DNA of 64,000 nucleotides, from positions 8,401 through 72,400 of the forward strand of contig CAYWYR010000017.1 of NCBI GenBank assembly GCA_964462685.1. Direction: 5' to 3'. Positions 16,554-26,300 of the stretch are shown in pieces. Every line of letters begins with the position of its first letter. Position 1 is the first letter of the stretch. The position numbers were made by a program, and so were the translations under genes. Source of the stretch: CAYWYR01 sp964462685. GTDB lineage: Bacteria; Bacteroidota; Ignavibacteria; Kapaibacteriales; UBA2268. The notes under the pieces were generated by a model. The model was not told where the DNA came from and did no database searches. It saw only the letters and a list, made by a program, of their open reading frames with translations.

Positions 16554-19500
16554 ATGAGGAAAACTCTATTGAGTGTTATCGCGGCCTACGGCCTGATGAT
16601 GACTCCTCTCGATACAGTCGAAGCGGCAGTGCCTAGACTGATTAACTACCAAGCAACGGTTTATGAAGAAATTACAACTGGAGGACAACCGAGTCCACTT
16701 GATGGTAATGCTTCAATGACTTTCACTCTATATGATTCAGCCACTGGATCAAATGTAGTGTGGACAGAAACTACAAGCGTTGTAGCTGTTGACGGTATCG
16801 TCAATACATATTTAGGTAGAGTAAACCCACTTACAATCGATTTCGATCAGGAATACTGGATCGAAGTGACTGTAAACGGTAACACACTACCTAGAACTCA
16901 GCTAGCAAGCTCTCCATACGCGTTCAACGCGGCAATGGCAGACATGGCGCAGCAGGCTGCTATCGCAGTTACTGTAGAAGACGCGGCTATAACTCAGGAC
17001 AAACTTGCTCCTGGCGTAACGGCTATTCCTTCAGGCCCAGCTGGCGGCGCTCTTACTGGTACTTACCCGAACCCGACGATCGATCCTTCGGTTATCGCTA
17101 ACTCTATCGAAGACGGTTCAATCACTCAGGAGAAACTAGCTCCTAACGTGACTACTACTCCTTCAGGCCCAGCTGGCGGCGATCTTACAGGTACTTACCC
17201 TGATCCGCTTATCGCTGTAGGCGCTGTTAAAACTGACCGCATCGCTGATGGCGCGGTTAACTCTAGAAAAATTCTTGATAACTCTGTTAATTCAGTAGAT
17301 ATCCAAGATGGTACAATAACTGGTGTAGATATCGCAGATGGTACTCTGACAGGTAATGATATCCAAGATGGTACTATCACTCTTATCGACCTAGACCCTC
17401 AATTCGTTGCTGGCGTTCCAAACCCGAACAATCCAGGTAATACAAACGGTGTTTACGGTACTTTCGATGGTACTACTTACTCAGTATTCACTACAGACGC
17501 TTCTGGTAGGCTAACAACAGCACAAGATGTTGCTATCGTAGTTGATGACGCAGCTGGTTCTGACGTTACAGTTACAGGTACAAGCTCTGACGCTCTTACA
17601 TTCGATATCGCTACTGGCGTTGTCGGTGCTGATGAACTTCAAGCTTCTGGAGTGACTTCAGGAATTTATGGTGCTGCTCCAAATCCTCTATCACCGAATG
17701 ATGTAACTAACGCTACATTAGGCCAATATCATTCAGTTTCTATTAACATAGATGAAGACGGACGTATCACAGGTGCACAGACTGACGCTATCATGGTTGG
17801 TAACGCCGCTGGATCTGATGTAACTATTACTCAGAACGCTCTTATCGATGATCTAGATCTTCAAATAGCTACTGATGCTGTTACTACTGCAGAAATAGCA
17901 GACGGTACTATCATGCCCGGCGATATTGACTTGCTTGCTGGTAACACGCCAATGGACAACATGGTTCTTGGTTATGACGGTGCATCAGGCGAGTTCGAGT
18001 GGATAAATAATACAGATGTTGTTAATACTGCTAGCCCTATCACAGGCGACGGTACAGCTGCTAACCCTATTGATATTTCTAACGGTGCCCCGAACACAGC
18101 AATCGTAATGAATGCTACAGGTACTGACCAAGAATGGGCGCTTATCGATTCTGATAACATAGAAGACGAATCTATTACTTCAGCAGATATAGCTAATGGT
18201 ACTATTACTGGTGCTGATATTGCTCCATTAACAATCGAGAATGGAAATCTAGCCAATAATTCAGTAAACAGTGATAAGATTGTAAACGGTTCTATCGTTA
18301 ACGATGATATCGCTGATGATACTATTGAAATAGACAAATTAAACACAAACAATAATACAGCTGGCCCGGGTGCATTTATCCGTGTTAACGCTGCAGGTGA
18401 TGCCTTTGAGTACACGAGCAATCTATTTACTCTACCTTACCAAGAGACCTATTCAGGAACAAGTAATGCTCTAGACATCACTCATGATGGTACGGCAGGA
18501 CATGCTGCTAGATTCTTGACTGATAACACTGCAAACAATGCCGCTACGCTAAGAGTATCTAGAACTGATGCTGCAGTAAACCCTCAGACAACAGTTCAGG
18601 CAAATCAAAACCTTGCTGCATACATCACGAAAACCGGCCCATCTACAAATACTGGCCGTGTAGCTGAGATCTCTGGTAGCTCACAGTATGACGGTAATTC
18701 TTTCGCTACTCCGGCTCTTCCAGATGGTGCTGCAGATAATATCGATGCGATACTAACTGTACGTAACACACTTGCGATACCAGGTGGTAACAGAGCCCCA
18801 GCGATCAAAACTTATGGTGATATCATCACTAACTCTGCTGTTGTTACTTCAGAAGTAAGAACGCAAGAGGTTAGAATCACCGATCCTAACAACCTTAACA
18901 ACTTTGTTGAGCTTGTACCACCTACAGCTGTTGGTGCACCAATGGCGTTTGAAGGTGATGTAACTATCAGCCCGAATGCGACAACAGGTGCAAGCGGTGA
19001 TCTAGTAGTATCTAACGATCTTACTGTAAACGGTAATATCAATGGTGGTACTGCTGGTACTACTTTCACAGGTGCTCCTGCAAATGGTGGTAGCGTAGTT
19101 ACAGTTAATAATACTGGCGACGGTAGCTCATTAACGATCAATAAAACAAACGCTGGCGGCGATCCTGTATTAGAAGTTAATGGTAACAGCACTTCTGATA
19201 TAGTAGCTGACTTCAACGGTACAGTACAAACAGAAGGCCTATCGGCTACTGGTAATTTGATAATCCTGAACCCTTCAGTTGATGGTGTAAATCCAGCCCA
19301 GTTAGTACTAGGTCAAGAATCTACAGACCAAATTATTGCTCTCGGATCTTTCGCGACTGCTGGTACTGGCTTCCTTACAGCTGATCCAGATGCGACTGCA
19401 GGTGGTAACACTACTACTTTCGCTCTTGCAGCTAACGGCGGTGCAGATAAAACTATTACTTTCCCAGATCAGACTGGTACTGTAGCATTAGCGACTACTA

Positions 19501-22500
19501 CTACTCTTCAAGATGCTTATGATAACGGTACAGGCGATATACTGACTGTAGCGGGTAAAGCTGTTGATATCTCTGGCCCTGCTGGACTGACAACAACAGA
19601 CCTAACAGCTTCAGGCGTAGTAACGTTGCCGAATGACGCGATAGTAGATACAGAAGTAGTAGACGCTCTAACAATCAGCGGCGGAACTATAACAAACTCA
19701 CCAATTAGCGGTTCAANNNNNNNNNNNNNNNNNNNNNNNNNNNNNNNNNNNNNNNNNNNNNNNNNNNNNNNNNNNNNNNNNNNNNNNNNNNNNNNNNNNN
19801 NNNNNNNNNNNNNNNNAGTAAATCTAGGCGCAAGTTCAATCCAGACTGGCGAAATAGAAGACGGTACAATATTAGTAGGCGACCTAAACGCAAACGTCCT
19901 AGTTGATGCTAATATACCTGACGCACTGACAATCAACGGCGGAACTATAACAAACTCGCCGATCACGAATTCAGCTATAAGCGGTTCAACAGGTTCATTC
20001 ACTACACTAACAGCTTCTGCAACTGGAAACACTATAGGTAATGGCACTGACGCTACTCAGCTAACTGTTTCAGGTGTTGCTGGCGGTGCTAACGAATTAG
20101 TAGTAACAGGTGATGCTCAGGTAACTGGCGCATTAACTACTGGTACTCTAGCTATGTCTGGTAATCTAGATATGAACGGTAACGATATCGTTGAAGTATC
20201 TGATATCCAAAACGATGGCTCAGCAGGCGGTACGGCAGTAAACATCAACGATGAATTGACTGTTGCTCAGGGTCTGACTGTTGCTGGTAACGCTCAGATA
20301 GACGGTGTTCTATCATCAGCTGGAACATTTGAAATAAACGATTCGGATGGTGTTAATATAACTGGTAATACAACTGTAACAGGTACATCTGCCCTTAATG
20401 GTAATACTACTGTAACAGGTACATTAACAGCAACTCAAGCATTTACAGTACAAAACGGTGGTGCTACTGTAACTTCAGGTGGTTTAACAGTAACGGCTGG
20501 CGGTGCTACAGTAACGGCCGGTGGCTTAACTGTAACAGCTGGTAATACAGAGCTAAACGATAACGTAACTCTTGGTAGCTCATCGGCTGATGAGATAACT
20601 GTTAATGGTGAAGTATTAGGCGCTAATCCTTTCATCTTCGAAGGTGCTGCAAATGATAACATAACAACTACACTAGCTATCGCTGGCCCTACAGGCGCTA
20701 ACAAGGTTATTACTCTACCAAATGCTACTGGTGAAGTTGTTCTTAACAACGCTGGTGAAACTAGGCTATCTACTGGTGGTGGAGCGCAGACGCTAACAAC
20801 TGCTGATAACAACCCACTGACGATCAACTCTGGTACAGGCCTAACTACTATCGGTGATGGCGCTGCTGCTGGAACAGCAAACGTTGAAGGTACAACATTT
20901 AGCAATAACGATGTAACTGTTCCTGCAACTGGTACGCTTACTCTAACCGGTGCTACTCTTGCAATCGACGGCGAAACTCTAACTGGTGTTAGAGATGGGG
21001 CTGAGGGTGTAAGAGCGACAGGTGCAGCTCTTGATACTGAAACGGTTACAGAGCTTGCTGTAGCGAATGCACTTGCTGCACAGACGCTTCAAACAGCTTA
21101 TGTAAACGGTAATACAATTACTACTACTGGTGGGGAAGGTGCAGTAACACTAGCAGGTAACCAGAATATTGAAATAACTACTACAGGTGCTACTAATATT
21201 TCTGGGGGAGCATTCAATGCAACCGGAAATGTTAACTTAGGTAATGCAGCCGTAGATGTGATAACAGTAGATGGTACTACTACTTTCAATGAGTCAGTAA
21301 CAATAGCTGACGGCGACGCTTTCAATGCTAACGGTGCAGTTACCCTTGGTAATGCTGCAACTGACGTGATTACTGTAACAGGCGAGATTGCCGGTGCAAC
21401 TCCTCTAGCGTTTGAAGGTACAACGGCTGATGATGTTTATACAACATTTGCTATAACTGATCCAACGGTAGCAAGAACAATTACGTTCCCAGATGCTACA
21501 GGTACAGTATTACTTGGTAGTAGCGATACAGATCCTAACTTCACTGGTAATGTAACTCTTGGTAATGCAGCAGCTGACGTAATTGATGTGAACGGTACTA
21601 CTAACTTCGATGCGCCTGTAACAGTAACAGATGGAATTGCTTTCACAGCAAACGGTGCAGTAACTCTTGGTAATGCAGCAGCAGATGCAATCGCAATAAA
21701 TGGTACTACTACTTTCAACGAAGCAGTAACAGTATCTGATGGAGATGCTTTCACAGCAAACGGTGCGGTTACTTTAGGTAATGCAGCAGCTGACGTAATT
21801 GATGTGAACGGTACTACTAACTTCGATCAAGCGGTTACAATTACTAATGGAAACCTTAATCTTACACAAGCTGCTCCACAAGCGATAGCGAAAACTGGTG
21901 GTGCGCTTAATATAACTGCTGATGGCGCTAATAACATAACACTAAACTCAGGTGCTGGCGCAGCTGAACTATCTGTAGGAAACAATACTCTTACAGCTAA
22001 CGCTGCTACTACAGTAGCCGATGGATTCCTCTTCACAGCTAACGGTAACTCTCAGTTCGGTAATGCAAATACAGATGTAATTACATTCACAGGTTCTATC
22101 AATGCAAACGACGTTGGTAATACGATTGGTGATGGTGCTACAGATGTCGCTCAGCTGACTATAAACGGTCAAGCTACTAACGATGCGGTTACTGCGGCTA
22201 CTGCAGACTTGAACGTGAATGGCGATATCTTAGCTACAGCTACGATAAGAGCTAACCAAATTCAAGCATTCGGAAACGTTGCTGCGGCTGATATCTCTGG
22301 TACTCCACTTGCAGGTGATTCACAGCAACTTGAAGTTTCCGGAAACGCGTTAATAAATGGTGCGGTGGTAACAGAATACATACTTACTGGAAACGGTGGC
22401 ACAGCAAACGAAATAAACAATACTACAAACGTTGATGCGGTTCTTAATAGAAGAATTCAAGCAGGAACAGATGATGGTATTACTATAAATGATGATATAG

Positions 22501-23138
22501 CTACATCTGGTTCAGGTTTAAGCGTAGTTTATGATGATTTGGGATCAACAGGAGATGCAATATTTGCTGCTACTACAGGATCAGGTAACGCATTAAACGC
22601 TACTAACACTGGTACTGGTAACGGTATTACTGTTAATAACTCTGGTGGCGGTACTGGTATAGACTTGAACCAAACTACTGGTGGTGCTGTAAACGAAGCT
22701 CTTGATATTGATGTGACAGGCGCTGGCGGTGGTAATGGGGTTTCCATCACTACTGATCAAACTGGCGATGCATTAGAGATCAATACTACAGGAGCGGCAT
22801 CAGATGGTATTAATATAACAGCTTCAGGTGCAAATGCTGACGGTATCGTGATTGGCGCTACTGATGCGCAAGGTACTGCAATATCGATTTCTGACGGTAA
22901 CTTCAATGCTGCACCAGCAGTAAGAGCTGCAGCTGCAGTTCCTGGAGTTCCTGGAAATATAAGCGCTCAAGGTATTATATTCCTAACACTAAACGATAAC
23001 GGTATTGCTAATGGTGCTATAACACTTATAGACACTGAAGCAAATCAGGTAATTTACATCATGAACAATGATGCAGGTGATGTTGTTGTAAATGGTACTA
23101 CAATTGCTGCAAACAGTGCTGGTTTTGTGGTTATCTAA
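16554..23138 (+). CDS. Giant fibre-like repeat surface protein (frame spans an assembly gap)
   Basis: The frame is 2194 codons as assembled, 34 of them undetermined because of the 100-N gap, so the true length is unknown. A signal peptide (about 1-24) precedes a domain of about 100 residues (PRLINYQA...MTFTLYDS...WTET...SSPYAFNAA) common in exported FCB proteins. Then come SGPAGG-LTGTYP-P-I motifs (twice, near 17030 and 17165), ten-residue DIxDGTI repeats, tail-fibre-like TITFPDxTGTV motifs and a 36-residue repeat (five copies, 21225-21869). A Gly/Asn-rich short-repeat zone follows (about 22560-22890). The composition (Thr, Ala, Gly, Asn, almost no Cys) suits a beta-helical fibre. The C-terminus (GFVVI) is not an obvious T9SS sorting domain, which is odd beside two T9SS neighbours. 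A good AGGAG site precedes the ATG. Function, probably adhesion or surface structure, is an inference. Confidence 0.8.
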   Translation: MRKTLLSVIAAYGLMMTPLDTVEAAVPRLINYQATVYEEITTGGQPSPLDGNASMTFTLYDSATGSNVVWTETTSVVAVDGIVNTYLGRVNPLTIDFDQEYWIEVTVNGNTLPRTQLASSPYAFNAAMADMAQQAAIAVTVEDAAITQDKLAPGVTAIPSGPAGGALTGTYPNPTIDPSVIANSIEDGSITQEKLAPNVTTTPSGPAGGDLTGTYPDPLIAVGAVKTDRIADGAVNSRKILDNSVNSVDIQDGTITGVDIADGTLTGNDIQDGTITLIDLDPQFVAGVPNPNNPGNTNGVYGTFDGTTYSVFTTDASGRLTTAQDVAIVVDDAAGSDVTVTGTSSDALTFDIATGVVGADELQASGVTSGIYGAAPNPLSPNDVTNATLGQYHSVSINIDEDGRITGAQTDAIMVGNAAGSDVTITQNALIDDLDLQIATDAVTTAEIADGTIMPGDIDLLAGNTPMDNMVLGYDGASGEFEWINNTDVVNTASPITGDGTAANPIDISNGAPNTAIVMNATGTDQEWALIDSDNIEDESITSADIANGTITGADIAPLTIENGNLANNSVNSDKIVNGSIVNDDIADDTIEIDKLNTNNNTAGPGAFIRVNAAGDAFEYTSNLFTLPYQETYSGTSNALDITHDGTAGHAARFLTDNTANNAATLRVSRTDAAVNPQTTVQANQNLAAYITKTGPSTNTGRVAEISGSSQYDGNSFATPALPDGAADNIDAILTVRNTLAIPGGNRAPAIKTYGDIITNSAVVTSEVRTQEVRITDPNNLNNFVELVPPTAVGAPMAFEGDVTISPNATTGASGDLVVSNDLTVNGNINGGTAGTTFTGAPANGGSVVTVNNTGDGSSLTINKTNAGGDPVLEVNGNSTSDIVADFNGTVQTEGLSATGNLIILNPSVDGVNPAQLVLGQESTDQIIALGSFATAGTGFLTADPDATAGGNTTTFALAANGGADKTITFPDQTGTVALATTTTLQDAYDNGTGDILTVAGKAVDISGPAGLTTTDLTASGVVTLPNDAIVDTEVVDALTISGGTITNSPISGSXXXXXXXXXXXXXXXXXXXXXXXXXXXXXXXXXXVNLGASSIQTGEIEDGTILVGDLNANVLVDANIPDALTINGGTITNSPITNSAISGSTGSFTTLTASATGNTIGNGTDATQLTVSGVAGGANELVVTGDAQVTGALTTGTLAMSGNLDMNGNDIVEVSDIQNDGSAGGTAVNINDELTVAQGLTVAGNAQIDGVLSSAGTFEINDSDGVNITGNTTVTGTSALNGNTTVTGTLTATQAFTVQNGGATVTSGGLTVTAGGATVTAGGLTVTAGNTELNDNVTLGSSSADEITVNGEVLGANPFIFEGAANDNITTTLAIAGPTGANKVITLPNATGEVVLNNAGETRLSTGGGAQTLTTADNNPLTINSGTGLTTIGDGAAAGTANVEGTTFSNNDVTVPATGTLTLTGATLAIDGETLTGVRDGAEGVRATGAALDTETVTELAVANALAAQTLQTAYVNGNTITTTGGEGAVTLAGNQNIEITTTGATNISGGAFNATGNVNLGNAAVDVITVDGTTTFNESVTIADGDAFNANGAVTLGNAATDVITVTGEIAGATPLAFEGTTADDVYTTFAITDPTVARTITFPDATGTVLLGSSDTDPNFTGNVTLGNAAADVIDVNGTTNFDAPVTVTDGIAFTANGAVTLGNAAADAIAINGTTTFNEAVTVSDGDAFTANGAVTLGNAAADVIDVNGTTNFDQAVTITNGNLNLTQAAPQAIAKTGGALNITADGANNITLNSGAGAAELSVGNNTLTANAATTVADGFLFTANGNSQFGNANTDVITFTGSINANDVGNTIGDGATDVAQLTINGQATNDAVTAATADLNVNGDILATATIRANQIQAFGNVAAADISGTPLAGDSQQLEVSGNALINGAVVTEYILTGNGGTANEINNTTNVDAVLNRRIQAGTDDGITINDDIATSGSGLSVVYDDLGSTGDAIFAATTGSGNALNATNTGTGNGITVNNSGGGTGIDLNQTTGGAVNEALDIDVTGAGGGNGVSITTDQTGDALEINTTGAASDGINITASGANADGIVIGATDAQGTAISISDGNFNAAPAVRAAAAVPGVPGNISAQGIIFLTLNDNGIANGAITLIDTEANQVIYIMNNDAGDVVVNGTTIAANSAGFVVI
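17297..17386 (+). repeat. Three tandem 30-bp units (DIxDGTITxx repeats)
   Basis: Three in-frame copies of a ten-codon unit (GATATC-A-GATGGTAC...) encode DIQDGTITGV, DIADGTLTGN and DIQDGTITLI. Related single copies occur at about 17885 and 18180-18330. The copies differ at wobble positions, so they are not recent. Confidence 0.75.
19717..19816. other. Assembly gap (100 N)
   Basis: Exactly 100 undetermined bases, the usual placeholder for a scaffold gap of unknown size. It lies inside the repeat-rich 2194-codon gene. A 21-base repeat (starting CGGCGGAACTAT) occurs at 19679-19699 and again at 19937-19957, which probably explains the failed assembly. Frame continuity across it is not proof of an intact gene. 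Confidence 0.97.
20458..20541 (+). repeat. Short tandem repeats encoding GGATVTx/GGLTVTA
   Basis: Four alternating units of 7 codons (GGATVTS, GGLTVTA, GGATVTA, GGLTVTA) in tandem within the fibre-like gene. The period is 21 bases, or 42 for the paired unit. This suggests stacked beta-helix turns. Confidence 0.7.
21225..21869 (+). repeat. 108-bp (36-residue) repeat, five copies in two blocks
   Basis: Copies start at 21225, 21333, 21546, 21654 and 21762. Spacing is exactly 108 within each block, and an insert carrying a TITFPDATGTV motif separates copies two and three. The consensus is G-A-V-T-L-G-N-A-A-A-D-V-I followed by DGTTTFN/NGTTNFD and a VTVxDGxAFTAN end. Copies three to five are the most similar in DNA, suggesting recent duplication. 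Confidence 0.85.
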
Positions 23139-23173
23139 CCCCCACCCACACACACAGACATATACGTGAAGAA

Positions 23174-23208
23174 AGCGGCCCCCCAAATAGGGAGGCCGCT
23201 TTTTTTTT
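23174..23208 (+). terminator. Rho-independent terminator after the fibre-like gene
   Basis: Stem AGCGGCC (23174-23180) with GGCCGCT (23194-23200), strengthened by flanking A/T pairs and inner C/G pairs, is followed by eight T. It separates the 2194-codon gene from the 4018-residue gene. Confidence 0.9.
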
Positions 23209-23258
23209 ATACATACTTTTGATACTTTTTATGAAAATGAAAATATGTTTCATCTTTA

Positions 23259-23289
23259 TTGTAAATTAACAGAGTGTTATATATATTTG
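23259..23289 (+). promoter_or_regulatory. Candidate Bacteroidota-type promoter for the 4018-residue gene
   Basis: TATATTTG (23282-23289) matches the TAnnTTTG -7 element known from Bacteroidota, and TTG (23259-23261) lies 20 bases upstream where the -33 TTTG element is expected. It sits about 110 bases before the start codon and just after the upstream terminator, so the giant gene probably has its own transcript. This is a match by eye only. Confidence 0.35.
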
Positions 23290-23399
23290 CTACCCATCGA
23301 ATACCGCCCCGAGTGAGAAGTGTTTTGGCTCGCTTATGGTTAGTGTACGAGTTAACTTGAAATAATACAATTATTCAATTATATAAGGTAATCTCTAAT

Positions 23400-26300
23400 A
23401 TGAAGAGAATTTCCCAATTACTATGGATAGCCCTGCTCTCCGTGGTGTTTTCACAAGTTGGCCAGGCAGCGAAGCCTACAACCCAAGCGCGATACATAGG
23501 CTTTAATAACGTATCCTCTACATCTGTTGACGTAGTGTTCTTAAGGGGTAGCGGCGGTCAGCGTATCGTTGTAGTATCACCAGATAATACTTGGGGTACG
23601 CCATCAGGCACTTATGCAAACGAAGAGGGAGTATATTCCGATGCGGTAACCGCAACTACAAGATTGACCGGCGGTAATGATAATGACTATGTAGTTGAAG
23701 TGTTATCTGGAACTACACGCTCACTAGATATTACGGGCCTTACTGCAGGTACTGAATATTATGTGCGGGTTTACGAATATAACACCTCTCCTATTGTAGA
23801 ATACCAAACGGCTACAGGTACTAATAATCCACGCTCGTTTACAACTCTAATGGGCGCACCGAGCGGTTTAAATGCAGCTACTGTCGGAACGACTACTGCT
23901 ACAGTTGAATGGGATGCAATGTCAGAAGCTGACGGTTTTGATATACTTGTATGGAGAGAAACTACAAATACTACCAATGACCAAGCTATTGCTTCTGGCG
24001 ATAGTACAACATACTCTGACTACGATGTACTGGATATAGGTAGCCCGACGGTAGTAAGTTCTCATCATCAATTCGATCTCCAAGATCTTACAACTGATCG
24101 TGATCAAGGGTTTGAAGTAAGAGCATACAAAGGAAGAAATACTACAGAATGGTCGGCAGACTATTTCTTTACTACTAGTAATGATAATACACCACCAACT
24201 ATATCAGACATAACTTTTTGGAGAGATGGATTTGGAAGCAATAGTATACCATACAACGAAAATGGTATTTATTTCGGTCCTGGCACTTATACAGTTGATG
24301 TTACTTTTTCTGAAGACTTACAGGGTACGCCAACTATAACTATAGATATAGACGATGATGGCACACCAGAAGTAAACGCACAATTAATGAGCAAAGCTGA
24401 TGAAGATCAATATACATATGAATTAACAGTAGCTGATCTTGCTGGTAACTTTGATGGTTCTGGTAATGAAGTTGATTTTGATTTTGCTGCACAGGATTTA
24501 GCAGGTAATAATTTAGTTGATACAGATTTCAGTGATTTCCATTATGATGATGTAGCACCTGCTATTGAAGTAACAGATGGCACAGATGGATTTATAAATA
24601 TTGCAGAAAAGGCAGCTGGTTTTACACCCGAAGCAAATTTAACGTCTGAAGTATCTGCTTTCAAAGGAGTTGATGTTTACCTAGCTATAGGTAACGGGTT
24701 TACAGCTAGTAATATATCTGCAAACGCAATAGCTAGCTTAACAGATAGAACTTCAACAGGCACATTTGATCTTTCAGCTATAGCTGCTGATTTATCCTCG
24801 CTTACTGATGGAGCTGAACTATATGCATACGCTATTGATGAAGCTGGAAACTTAGGCATATCTACTTTAGCTAACTCTTTGGTTGTCGACATATCAGCAC
24901 CTACTATCACATTCACAGATGCAGGCGGCGACCAATATGTAAACCTCGATGAGCAAGGTACTAGCGGTTGGGATGCAGAATATACGACTGCGGAAAATGA
25001 TATTGACCTCTATCTCTCCGAAGATAATTCATTTACAACTGCTACTGGTATTACTACAAGTTTCAAAACCTGGACAGAAGCAACAGCAGCTACTGGTGCT
25101 ACCGAGGCAGTTACAACCGTTGAATCTACAAACCTTGCAACAGGCGATGTAGTTTACATGTATGCAGTGGACGCTGCGGGTAACGTAACGTTGGCTGCTA
25201 ATTCTGTAGATGTGGATATAACACCACCTTCAACAGCTAATAATACTTTTATATCTGCTATTACAGTAGGTGCTCCTGTTGTAGCAGGGTATTGGAATAG
25301 CTCAAATACGGATATTGATATTACATGGGATTTAGCAAATGATGCCTCACTGAATGGCGGTAATATCCTATTGCAAGCTGATACAGATAATAGTACGTAT
25401 TCTAACTTAGGCGGTACAATTGCTATAGATGGTAATGATATCGATGGAAATTTCACTAATCGAATAAATGCATCTACATTTGAAGGTATCACAGATTTCG
25501 GGGAAGATGTAGATATTGATTTTGGTGCTGTATTGACAGATGTAGCGGGTAACTCTTCTACACTTACTGTTGCAGAAAATGTAATACATGTTGACCGAGT
25601 AGCACCCACAGAAGCTGGTACTACTATCGAGCTTTACACAGATGCTGCTTTCAGTGCAGCAGCTGTACCAAATACTCAAGGTAATTTTTTCACACAGTCA
25701 ACAGGTTCGCTTTACGTTCAGTTCATACCTAACGAACCGCTATCATTAGCTGAGATTAATCTAGACGTAAATAATGATTTAGATCTAGTTGATGCTGCGG
25801 AAGCTAGCGATGTAGATATGGATGAAGAGACCGCTTCAGATTGGAGATATACTTGGGATATATCAAACGCGGTTAACGATGGTATACAGAAAACAGACCT
25901 TGATATAAGAGCAACAGACTTAGCAGGTAATGTTGGCGCTCTGAATAGTTTTGCCGACGAAGCAGCGAACATGCCGATAATTGACGACACGGCACCAGCT
26001 GATTTCGTAACTGGCGATCCTACAACTACTGGTGGTACACAAGTAGCTGGATACTTCAACTCTTTAAATGATGGTGTAGATGTAGTAATACCAATCGCTA
26101 ATGATGCCTCACTTGTCGGGGGTACCTTAAGGCTTACTGCACAAAAGAATGGGACCGGTGGTAATCAGTTATCAAGTTTTGTACATACCATTACTGCTGC
26201 TAATTTAGGCAATAGTTATACATTTGTCCTAGATGAAACGGATTTTAAAACACTAGGCGGGGGTATAGTTGAAGGAGACGTTTTAGAAATAGGTGCTACC

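Noticed and set aside
19517..20047. 176-codon minus-strand frame across the N gap
   Set aside because: It is the antisense shadow of the fibre-like gene, crosses the N run and has biased composition but no protein family. The strongly biased codons of the giant gene leave few stops in the reverse frame.
21225..21869. Could the 108-bp repeats be a CRISPR array or satellite?
   Set aside because: Period 108 with no spacers, in frame with a coding gene and translated as a beta-helix-like repeat, so it is a protein repeat.
16554..23138. Could the tail-fibre-like motifs mark a prophage?
   Set aside because: There is no capsid, terminase, integrase or other phage gene nearby. The signal peptide and NYQA/SSPYAFNA domain fit an exported bacterial surface protein.
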